Both the position numbers and the translations under genes were made by a program. This document shows positions 1 through 5,807 of a DNA stretch of 6,473 nucleotides, in pieces. A model generated the notes under the pieces. The model was not told the origin of the DNA, made no database searches, and saw only the letters and a program-made list of their open reading frames with translations. The stretch spans positions 1 to 6,473 of the forward strand of contig JAFSFN010000104.1 of assembly GCA_017435185.1 (NCBI GenBank). The letters are read 5' to 3'. Position 1 is the stretch's first letter; every line of letters starts with the position of its first letter. The stretch is from Clostridia bacterium (GTDB taxonomy: Bacteria > Bacillota > Clostridia > Christensenellales > CAG-138).

Positions 1-791
1 ACCGTGCATTTTTGCCCGGCATAGAAGAGCTTAAATTGCCTGACGATGCATTTGGCTATGACAGCGTGATAACGGTTGACTGTGCAGACTTGGTGCGTAC
101 AGGCAGCGCAGAAAAAATAGCTAATCAGGCAAAATACACGCTGAATATAGATCACCACAAAACAAACGATATGTACGCGCAGATAAATTGCGTTGACGGC
201 GAAGCTGCCGCTGTGGGCGAGCTTATTTTCAAACTCGCACAGAGCCTCGGCTTTGTTTTTGATGTCGATACGGCAGTTTGCGTTTATACTGCCATAATGA
301 CTGATACGGGTAATTTCTCATATTCAAACACAAGTGCGTTCACTTTTGAAGCGGCATCAAAACTCAAGGCAGTGGGGATAGACAGCTGTAATATAAACCG
401 TATGGTCTACAGGAGCGTGCCGTATAACAAACTCAAATTAACGGGACTTGCAATAAATAAAATGCAGCTTGCGCTTGACGGCAGGTTCGGTTACTGTGCA
501 CTCACACGAGCGGAGATGGCGTCTGTGGGCGCTGCCGATGTGAGTGTTGAGGGGATAATCGACAATATCCGTGATGTAGAAACGGTCGAGTTTGCGGCAT
601 TCATTCACGAAAAAGAAGAAAAGACATTCCGTGTCAGCCTGCGTTCAAAAAACGTGGTTGATGTAGGGAAAGTGGCGGCACGCATGGGCGGAGGCGGCCA
701 TGCACGAGCCGCAGGCTATACCGCATACGGCGAAGTAAAACAGGTGGAAGCACAGCTTTTGGAAATGGCGGAGAATGAACTGAATGGCTGA
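1..791 (+). CDS. nrnA: DHH-family phosphoesterase, NrnA-type nanoRNase/pAp phosphatase (5' end missing)
   Basis: The gene enters from the left edge; the first full codon is at base 3 and 262 residues are visible. NrnA-type enzymes are about 310-320 residues, so roughly the first 50-60, including DHH motif I (DxDxxGS), lie outside the window. Visible motifs in order are VDCAD (motif II Asp), NIDHHKTN with the DHH triplet at bases 150-158, TDTGNF (motif IV Asp), and the C-terminal DHHA1 signature GGGGHARAAG at 687-716. The family is cytoplasmic and metal dependent; it degrades 2-5 nt RNAs and removes the 3' phosphate from pAp. The TTG at base 12 is only an internal Leu codon, not the start. The end overlaps truB by 8 bases, the usual Firmicutes order. 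The DHH/DHHA1 fold is certain; the exact substrate is inferred from context. Confidence 0.93.
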   Translation, partial: RAFLPGIEELKLPDDAFGYDSVITVDCADLVRTGSAEKIANQAKYTLNIDHHKTNDMYAQINCVDGEAAAVGELIFKLAQSLGFVFDVDTAVCVYTAIMTDTGNFSYSNTSAFTFEAASKLKAVGIDSCNINRMVYRSVPYNKLKLTGLAINKMQLALDGRFGYCALTRAEMASVGAADVSVEGIIDNIRDVETVEFAAFIHEKEEKTFRVSLRSKNVVDVGKVAARMGGGGHARAAGYTAYGEVKQVEAQLLEMAENELNG

Positions 792-1686
792 TTTTGAAGG
801 CGTTGTTAATGTTCTCAAGCCGCCGGGAATGACATCCAGTGATGCGGTGTGCGACCTGAGATATATATTTGACATGAAAAGAGTAGGGCATATGGGGACG
901 CTTGACCCCGGTGCCGCAGGCGTATTGCCGATAGCGTTGGGCAGGGCAACACGCCTGTTTGATTATCTTGTAGAAAAACAAAAACACTATATTGCCGAAA
1001 TTTCATTCGGTGAGGCGACCGATACGCAGGATTCATACGGAACGGTCATCGAAACTTCCGACAAAACAGTTGCGCTTGAGGAATTGCAGGCGGTATTGTC
1101 TTGCTTTTGCGGTGAGATAGTTCAGCAAGCTCCGATATATTCGGCACTCAACCAAAACGGCGTCAAGCTGTACAAGCTCGCAAGACAGGGCAAGGAAATA
1201 GAACAAAAATTCAGAAATGCAACAATATACGGATTGTCAGTGATAAGGCAGACGGGTGATAACAGATTTTTGTTGGATGTCGTATGCTCAAAGGGTACAT
1301 ATATCCGCACGCTTTGCCATGATATAGGCAGAAAACTTTCAGCCTGTGCACACATGGCTTTCTTGCTTCGTGCTTCAACAGGCATTTTCACGCTTGAAAA
1401 TTCGTTCTCGATAGCTCAGCTTCGTGACATGAAAGCGCATGGTGAACTTGAAAATGCAGTAATGAGCGTTGAAAATGTGCTGGCAAATTTTGAAACGCTA
1501 AATCTCAAACTCACAAGCAGCAGACTTTTTCATCTTGTAAACGGCATATGCGCACCCATAGGTGATGATGTGCAGGTAAAAGAAAATGTTCCCTTGCGGC
1601 TGTACTGCAACAACAAATTTTTGGGTGTTGGCATCGTCGAAAACGGCGAAGTGCGTCTTGCCCTGAACTTTCGGGAGGAAAAATGA
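784..1686 (+). CDS. truB: tRNA pseudouridine(55) synthase TruB
   Basis: Converts U55 to pseudouridine in the T-loop of tRNAs in the cytoplasm. The 300-residue length is normal. The N-terminal signature NVLKPPGMTSSDAV starts at residue 9. The catalytic motif GHMGTLDPGAAGVLP carries the nucleophile Asp41. Further family blocks are ATDTQDSYG, the QQAPIYSAL block ending near Leu122, and SKGTYIRTLCHDIG with the conserved Arg175. From about residue 230 the chain looks like the TruB C-terminal/PUA-like RNA-binding region. ATG at 784 is chosen because GGAG at 770-773 lies 10 bases upstream and it keeps the full N-terminal motif; it overlaps the nrnA stop by 8 bases, suggesting coupled translation. 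One oddity is Asn123 where most homologues have Lys in the YSAxK motif. Identity is secure. Confidence 0.97.
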   Translation: MADFEGVVNVLKPPGMTSSDAVCDLRYIFDMKRVGHMGTLDPGAAGVLPIALGRATRLFDYLVEKQKHYIAEISFGEATDTQDSYGTVIETSDKTVALEELQAVLSCFCGEIVQQAPIYSALNQNGVKLYKLARQGKEIEQKFRNATIYGLSVIRQTGDNRFLLDVVCSKGTYIRTLCHDIGRKLSACAHMAFLLRASTGIFTLENSFSIAQLRDMKAHGELENAVMSVENVLANFETLNLKLTSSRLFHLVNGICAPIGDDVQVKENVPLRLYCNNKFLGVGIVENGEVRLALNFREEK

Positions 1687-2549
1687 AAGAGATGGGCACA
1701 GTTGCGGCGCTTGGAACTTTTGACGGCGTGCATATGGGACACCGCACACTGATAGAAAAAGCGCTTCATAAAGCCGAAGAAAACGGCTTCAAAACTATCA
1801 TATATACTTTTTCAAACCACCCCATGACAGTCATGTCAAGTTCTCCCAAACTGCTTATGACATCAAGTGAACGCATTTGTTGCCTTAAAAGTTTTGGGTG
1901 CAGTGTTGTTGCGGATGAGTTTGATACAGAGCTTGCAAACACATCAGCTAGAGATTTTGCACTTATGCTCAAAGAACGCTTCAATATGAAAATTGCCGTT
2001 GCCGGCTATAACTATTCTTTTGGAAAAGGCGGCAGGGGCGATGTTGAAATGCTTAAACAGCTCGGTGAAGAACTCGGCTTTGAAACGGTAATAGCTCAAA
2101 AGGTGACATACGGCAGTGAGGGTGTTTCAAGCTCGCGAATACGAAAATGCATAGAAAACGGCGATATAAGGCTCGCGAATGCAATGACGGTAAGCCCTTT
2201 TTCGCTTTCGGGAGAGGTAATAGCGAACAAACATATCGGCTCGACAATAGGCTTTCCGACTGCAAATATCGGAGTGTGCGAAGAAAAAGTCCTGCCTAAA
2301 GCAGGAGTGTATGCGGTCACTGCTCATATTCGAGACAAGGTGTTCAACGGTGTGACAAATATCGGCACGAATCCCACGGTTAACGGAACAAAAACAACCA
2401 TTGAAACGCATATTATCGGCTTTGATGGCGATATATACGGTGAGGAACTCAAAATAGAATTTATCGACAGAATACGTGATGATAAAAAATTCGCATCAAT
2501 AGACGAGTTGAAAGCGCAGATTGCAAAAGACATATTGTTCTTTGCTTAG
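1683..2549 (+). CDS. ribF: bifunctional riboflavin kinase/FAD synthetase RibF
   Basis: Phosphorylates riboflavin to FMN and adenylates FMN to FAD in the cytoplasm. The N-terminal nucleotidyltransferase domain shows GTFDGVHMGH (HxGH at residues 17-20), TFSNHP (42-47), GYNYSFG from residue 108 and SSSRIR (149-154). The C-terminal flavokinase domain shows GFPTANI (190-196), LPKAGVYAV, NIGTNPTV and a probable catalytic Glu241 in TIETHI, then the usual GEELKIEFIDRIRDDKKF ending. At 288 residues it is slightly short, mainly because only about ten residues precede the first motif, which is common in Clostridia. The start overlaps the truB stop in an ATGA junction, with GGGAGGAA at 1673-1680 as ribosome binding site. 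No FMN riboswitch is present; expression probably comes from the upstream operon promoter. Confidence 0.97.
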   Translation: MKEMGTVAALGTFDGVHMGHRTLIEKALHKAEENGFKTIIYTFSNHPMTVMSSSPKLLMTSSERICCLKSFGCSVVADEFDTELANTSARDFALMLKERFNMKIAVAGYNYSFGKGGRGDVEMLKQLGEELGFETVIAQKVTYGSEGVSSSRIRKCIENGDIRLANAMTVSPFSLSGEVIANKHIGSTIGFPTANIGVCEEKVLPKAGVYAVTAHIRDKVFNGVTNIGTNPTVNGTKTTIETHIIGFDGDIYGEELKIEFIDRIRDDKKFASIDELKAQIAKDILFFA

Positions 2550-2553
2550 GCAG

Positions 2554-2582
2554 TTGTAAAAAATTCCGTCAGGTGGTACAAT
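2554..2582 (+). promoter_or_regulatory. Predicted sigma-A promoter of the O-acetylation cassette
   Basis: TTGTAA at 2554-2559 (4/6 to the -35 consensus) is separated by exactly 17 bases from TACAAT at 2577-2582 (5/6 to the -10). A TG at 2574-2575 gives an extended -10. Transcription would start near 2589, leaving a leader of about 20 bases that contains the ACGGAG ribosome binding site (2595-2600) 9 bases before the MBOAT start. The gap after ribF shows no terminator, so this would be an internal promoter adding to read-through. Prediction from sequence only. Confidence 0.6.
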
Positions 2583-2609
2583 CGAAATAAAAAAACGGAG
2601 TAAATAACT

Positions 2610-4040
2610 ATGCTGTTTTCAAGTAGTATATTTCTCTTTCTGTTTTTGCCGATAGTTCTTATAGGCTATTATGTTTTGCCTAAAAAACTTCGAAATATAT
2701 GGCTTTTGATAACAAGCCTTGTTTTCTATGCATGGGGCGAACCGAATTTTGTATTCGTTCTCATGGCATCTATTCTTTTGAATTATGTGTTCGGTCTTAT
2801 AATAGACAGGGTAAGGGCAAACAAAAAAATTTCCAAGCTCGTTCTTGCGTTGATGGTAACGCTGAATTTAGGCCTGCTTTTCGTCTATAAATATCTCGGT
2901 TTTGCGATAGATAATCTCAACGCGATTTTCGGAAATGTGCTCCCCGTTGTTGAAATAGTGCTTCCGATAGGCATATCGTTCTTCACATTTCAGGCAATGT
3001 CATATGTTATTGATGTATACAGAGGGAATGGCGAGGTACAGAAAAATCCGCTCAATGTCGGCCTTTATATTGCATTGTTTCCTCAGCTTGTCGCAGGCCC
3101 GATAGTTCGCTATCAAACTGTTGCCGATGAAATTAAAAACCGCAAGGAAACGCTGGATGATTTCAGTGACGGCGTAAAACGCTTTATAGCAGGCCTTGCA
3201 AAAAAGGTAATGCTTGCGGACATTCTTTCAATGGTGTCCGATGTTGCATATTCGGCAAATGCTGCAGGTGACGGCAGTTTGAGCGTTTCTTTTGCATGGC
3301 TCGGCGCAATATGCTATGCATTTCAGCTCTTCTTCGATTTTGCCGGCTATTCCGACATGGCGATAGGTATGGGCAAAATGTTCGGCTTCCATTTCCTTGA
3401 AAATTTCAATTATCCGTTTATTTCCGCATCGGTATCCGAATTGTGGAAAAGGTGGCATATATCATTGGGTACCTGGTTCCGTGACTATCTCTATTTCCCG
3501 CTTGGCGGATCGAGAGTTAAGACAAAGAGCAGACTCATATTCAACTTTTTTGTTGTATGGTCACTTACGGGTCTTTGGCACGGAGCAAGCTGGAATTATA
3601 TAACATGGGGCTTGATGTATTTTGTGTTGCTCACATTTGAAAAACTCACCGGTATCCCCGGCAGATTTAAGAATAAATGGGCAAAAGCGGGATACAGAGT
3701 GTTTACATTGCTTGCATTCTTATTGGGTCTTGTATTTGTTCGTGCAAACAATATGACGGAGGCATTTAGGTACATAGCCACATTGTTCGGATTTACAAGC
3801 AATGTTTTGCATACGGCATACACGACTTATATACTCAAAAACAACTTAGTACTGTTGATATTTGCTGTGCTTTTGAGCACGCCTGTTTTCAAAATTTTGA
3901 GAGAGAAATGTGCGGAAAAGCCCATGCTTGAAAAGATGGCAAAAATCGTCGTACCCATAGTCTATCTTGCAATGTTCTTTGTTTCGACATCGTGGCTTGT
4001 TATAGGCACGCATCATCCGTTTATATACTTTAATTTCTGA
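2610..4040 (+). CDS. MBOAT family O-acyltransferase, AlgI-like
   Basis: A 476-residue polytopic membrane protein with roughly ten or more hydrophobic segments from residue 5 to the C-terminus. The start MLFSSSIFLFLFLP followed by LPKKLRNIW and SLVFYAWGEP is typical of the AlgI/DltB branch. The MBOAT core is clear: NFNYPF, then ELWKRWHISLGTWFRDYLYF with His283, and LTGLWHGASWNYITWG with the putative catalytic His324, matching the invariant His of AlgI. Family members pass an acyl group, usually acetyl, from a cytoplasmic donor across the membrane to an extracytoplasmic acceptor. The next gene, 11 bases downstream, encodes the expected extracytoplasmic partner. No dltA or dltC genes are near, so D-alanylation is unlikely. 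I infer acetylation of a secreted or wall polysaccharide; the acceptor glycan cannot be read from sequence. Confidence 0.93.
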   Translation: MLFSSSIFLFLFLPIVLIGYYVLPKKLRNIWLLITSLVFYAWGEPNFVFVLMASILLNYVFGLIIDRVRANKKISKLVLALMVTLNLGLLFVYKYLGFAIDNLNAIFGNVLPVVEIVLPIGISFFTFQAMSYVIDVYRGNGEVQKNPLNVGLYIALFPQLVAGPIVRYQTVADEIKNRKETLDDFSDGVKRFIAGLAKKVMLADILSMVSDVAYSANAAGDGSLSVSFAWLGAICYAFQLFFDFAGYSDMAIGMGKMFGFHFLENFNYPFISASVSELWKRWHISLGTWFRDYLYFPLGGSRVKTKSRLIFNFFVVWSLTGLWHGASWNYITWGLMYFVLLTFEKLTGIPGRFKNKWAKAGYRVFTLLAFLLGLVFVRANNMTEAFRYIATLFGFTSNVLHTAYTTYILKNNLVLLIFAVLLSTPVFKILREKCAEKPMLEKMAKIVVPIVYLAMFFVSTSWLVIGTHHPFIYFNF

Positions 4041-4051
4041 GGTGGGCAACG

Positions 4052-5272
4052 ATGAAACAGTTTTTTAAGAATTTGACATTCAATAAAATTTGCTCAATAG
4101 CGTTTATAACTCTGTTCGCCGTTATACTCTTCCTCATGGCGGTAGGCGGCAGACACAGAGTAATAACCGCGCTCAGAAATGCCGAAGGCAAAAGTATAGT
4201 TGAAATTAAAGACGATATAGATTCAACATATAATGACGGGGTATACCGTAAGTTCGACTATATAAATCTTTGCGGACTCAGCGCAAGACTTATGGGCATG
4301 AATGAACTTAACGGCATAATAAAACTCAACAATGGTCATTTGAGCGATATACCCGGAGTTGCCGAGTATGACGAGAAGAACGCAGAAAAACTTTATGAGT
4401 TCAAAACATATCTTGACAATAAGGGAATAGACCTTTTGTATATGCAAGTGCCCATGAAGGGCGGCGAGAACAGCGGACTCAATCCCGAAGGCCGTGATGA
4501 CAGCGGTGAAATGCTCTACGCTTCTTTGGCCGCATCACTTGAAAAATACGGCATAAACACATTGAACATGAAGCAGGAAATAAAAGAAAGCGGTGCGGAT
4601 TATAATGAGTCTTTCTATGTTACCGACCATCATTGGACTATACGCACAGCCTTTTTTGCTTACTCACGCATAATTGACTTTTTCAATGAGAATTTCGGCA
4701 CTTTCATTGATGCAAAATATACCGACTTAAACAATTTTGACATCACAATGTATGAAAAGCTCTTCCTTGGTTCTCATGGAAAGAAAGTCGGTGCTTATTT
4801 TACGGAACGCGGCATGGACGATTTCGAACTCATCACTCCAAAGGAAGAACTCGATTCGGAACTTGTGTTTGATATAATCTCCAAGAACAAAGTCAGAAAG
4901 GGTAATTTCAAAGAGGCGCTCATAGAAGAAAGCTATCTTGAATACGGCGCATACTTTGAACTCAACCCTTACGGCGCATACTTGGGCGGCAACTATGCAC
5001 TTGCAAAGATAACCAATGAAAATGCGCCCTGCGATAAAAAAATATTGATGCTCACAGATTCATGCGGTTATCCCGTTATCAGCTTCATGTCGCTTGTGTT
5101 CAAAGAGATTGAATATGTCGATTTGCGCTATTACCGTGATTCATCATTCGTAGATGTGCTTGAATCTTACGATCCCGATATAATGCTTTTTGCATACGGT
5201 ATGCCGAGAGTACTCAGTAATGATGCATTTGAGTTTTTTGAAAAATTGGAAACAGAACCCAAAAGAGAATAA
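4052..5272 (+). CDS. Membrane-anchored DHHW/AlgX-like SGNH-type O-acetyltransferase partner
   Basis: A 406-residue protein with a short positive N-terminus and one hydrophobic segment at about residues 13-32, predicting an uncleaved signal anchor and an extracytoplasmic domain. FYVTDHHWTIRTAFFAY holds the DHHW motif (Asp192, His194), corresponding to the catalytic DxH of AlgJ/AlgX-type proteins. Near the C-terminus ILMLTDSCGYPV supplies the probable nucleophile Ser337, followed by the family-like EYVDLRYYRDSSF and YDPDIMLFAYG. By analogy with AlgI/AlgJ-X and PatA/PatB, it would receive acetyl from the MBOAT and place it on a glycan. Its ribosome binding site (AGGTGG, 4040-4045) touches the MBOAT stop codon, implying translational coupling. 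The serine motif is TDSCG rather than the common GDSF/Y. DHHW membership is strong; activity is inferred and a purely glycan-binding or esterase role is possible. Confidence 0.88.
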   Translation: MKQFFKNLTFNKICSIAFITLFAVILFLMAVGGRHRVITALRNAEGKSIVEIKDDIDSTYNDGVYRKFDYINLCGLSARLMGMNELNGIIKLNNGHLSDIPGVAEYDEKNAEKLYEFKTYLDNKGIDLLYMQVPMKGGENSGLNPEGRDDSGEMLYASLAASLEKYGINTLNMKQEIKESGADYNESFYVTDHHWTIRTAFFAYSRIIDFFNENFGTFIDAKYTDLNNFDITMYEKLFLGSHGKKVGAYFTERGMDDFELITPKEELDSELVFDIISKNKVRKGNFKEALIEESYLEYGAYFELNPYGAYLGGNYALAKITNENAPCDKKILMLTDSCGYPVISFMSLVFKEIEYVDLRYYRDSSFVDVLESYDPDIMLFAYGMPRVLSNDAFEFFEKLETEPKRE

Positions 5273-5276
5273 ATGC

Positions 5277-5306
5277 TTTACAAAACGAGTATAATTGTGT
5301 TATACT
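5277..5306 (+). promoter_or_regulatory. Predicted sigma-A promoter of rpsO
   Basis: TTTACA at 5277-5282 (5/6 to the -35 consensus) and TATACT at 5301-5306 (5/6 to the -10) are 18 bases apart, and TG at 5298-5299 makes an extended -10. Transcription would begin near 5313. A perfect TATAAT also lies at 5290-5295 inside the spacer but has no good -35 at 17 bases, so it is a second-choice -10. The promoter begins 4 bases after the stop of the DHHW gene, with no terminator between. Confidence 0.65.
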
Positions 5307-5312
5307 CTCAAA

Positions 5313-5397
5313 CGCAACCGATTGCTATGCTTGGCGAGTCTCCAACGCTTTGCTTGGCTTTCGGGGGTAATTAAAATTTATTTGGAGGATTTGCAAA
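5313..5397 (+). promoter_or_regulatory. Candidate structured rpsO leader with Shine-Dalgarno-sequestering pairing
   Basis: The leader is about 85 bases. A hairpin GCAA-CCGA-TTGC occupies 5314-5325. TCTCCAA (5339-5345) can pair with TTGGAGG (5382-5388), seven pairs including one G-U, which would cover the Shine-Dalgarno GGAGG at 5384-5388. The same CCAA (5342-5345) can instead pair with TTGG at 5354-5357, with extra GC pairs around a TTT loop and an outer CGAG/TTCG helix (5335-5338 with 5360-5363), leaving the site free. TTGG at 5331-5334 is a further competitor. S15 autoregulation through structured leaders is known in several bacterial groups; that this leader does so is inference, and it was folded by eye. 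Confidence 0.45.
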
Positions 5398-5655
5398 ATG
5401 CAGACAAAACAGGAAATTATCGAACGCTTTAAGCTCCACGAGGGTGACACGGGTTCACCTGAAGTTCAGATCGCTCTTCTCACAGAGAGAATCAACCACC
5501 TCAATGAGCACCTCAAGCTCAACAAGAAGGACCATCACTCCCGTCGCGGCCTTTTGAAGATGGTTGGTAAGCGTCGCGGTCTTTTGAACTACCTCAAGGA
5601 GAAGGATATCGAGAGATACAGAGCAGTTATCGCAGCTCTTAACCTCAGAAAGTAA
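5398..5655 (+). CDS. rpsO: 30S ribosomal protein S15
   Basis: Binds the three-way junction of 16S rRNA helices 20-22 early in 30S assembly and contributes to a bridge with the 50S subunit. The 85 residues contain the S15 blocks GDTGSPEVQIALLT, the central KKDHHSRRGLLKMVGKRR and the ending RYRAVIAALNLRK. It is about four residues shorter than the 89-residue B. subtilis protein, all missing at the N-terminus; no in-frame start lies in the bases just upstream, and GGAGG at 5384-5388 is 9 bases before this ATG, so the start is firm. Codon use is more selective than in the flanking cassette (mostly CTC, AAG, CGT), as expected for a highly expressed gene. It has its own promoter and leader, ends in tandem TAA stops, and is followed by a strong terminator. 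Confidence 0.98.
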   Translation: MQTKQEIIERFKLHEGDTGSPEVQIALLTERINHLNEHLKLNKKDHHSRRGLLKMVGKRRGLLNYLKEKDIERYRAVIAALNLRK

Positions 5656-5671
5656 TAAAGAATTAAAAGCG

Positions 5672-5706
5672 AAACGGCTTGGCATCATAATGCTGAGCCG
5701 TTTTTT
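5672..5706 (+). terminator. Rho-independent terminator after rpsO
   Basis: AAACGGCTTGGCAT (5672-5685) pairs with ATGCTGAGCCGTTT (5690-5703) over 14 pairs, two of them central G-U wobbles, around a 4-base CATA loop. The hairpin runs into TTTTTT at 5701-5706. It lies 17 bases after the rpsO stop and should end transcripts from both the rpsO promoter and upstream read-through, separating rpsO from pnp. Confidence 0.93.
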
Positions 5707-5733
5707 GTTATCGGTATGTGAATTATATAAATA

Positions 5734-5767
5734 TTGTCGTGCAAATAGTAGGAATATAGGATATAAT
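5734..5767 (+). promoter_or_regulatory. Probable pnp promoter region
   Basis: A perfect TATAAT lies at 5762-5767 in an AT-rich stretch between the rpsO terminator and pnp. The -35 is unclear: TTGTCG at 5734-5739 is 22 bases away, too far, and the hexamer at 17-base spacing (GTGCAA, 5739-5744) is weak. A start near 5774 would give a leader of about 34 bases. A promoter somewhere here is expected because the terminator just upstream would block read-through; the exact elements are uncertain. Confidence 0.45.
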
Positions 5768-5807
5768 AAACAGGTTATGAATTATATGTAAGAAAGAGGA
5801 GTATGAG

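Noticed and set aside
634..1036. Overlapping minus-strand open frames of 73-117 codons across the nrnA/truB junction
   Set aside because: They lie opposite two clearly conserved genes, lack convincing ribosome binding sites and show no recognisable domain; they are shadow frames. The same applies to the minus-strand frames at 1122-1391, 1498-1769, 1766-2533, 3228-4049, 4223-4447, 5455-5688, 5822-6115 and 6204-6460.
1600..1690. Possible FMN riboswitch ahead of ribF
   Set aside because: ribF starts inside the truB stop codon and the upstream bases are truB coding sequence; no conserved RFN element is visible.
2290..2306. Perfect hairpin TCCTGC-CTAAA-GCAGGA inside ribF
   Set aside because: It encodes part of the conserved LPKAGVYAV block, has no T-run after it, and a 6-pair stem is expected by chance at this scale.
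2699..3603. Plus-strand small frames (2699-2890 and 3397-3603) inside the MBOAT gene
   Set aside because: They are out of frame with a strongly conserved membrane protein and have no own start signals or family resemblance.
2610..4040. DltB as an alternative identity for the MBOAT
   Set aside because: No dltA, dltC or dltD neighbours; the partner has a DHHW motif and the sequence is closer to the AlgI pattern, so D-alanylation is not supported.
5677..5683. Third copy of GCTTGGC, inside the rpsO terminator, matching the two copies in the rpsO leader (5329-5335, 5352-5358)
   Set aside because: Seven bases is short, and in the terminator it is explained by the hairpin stem; no pairing logic links it to the leader repeats.
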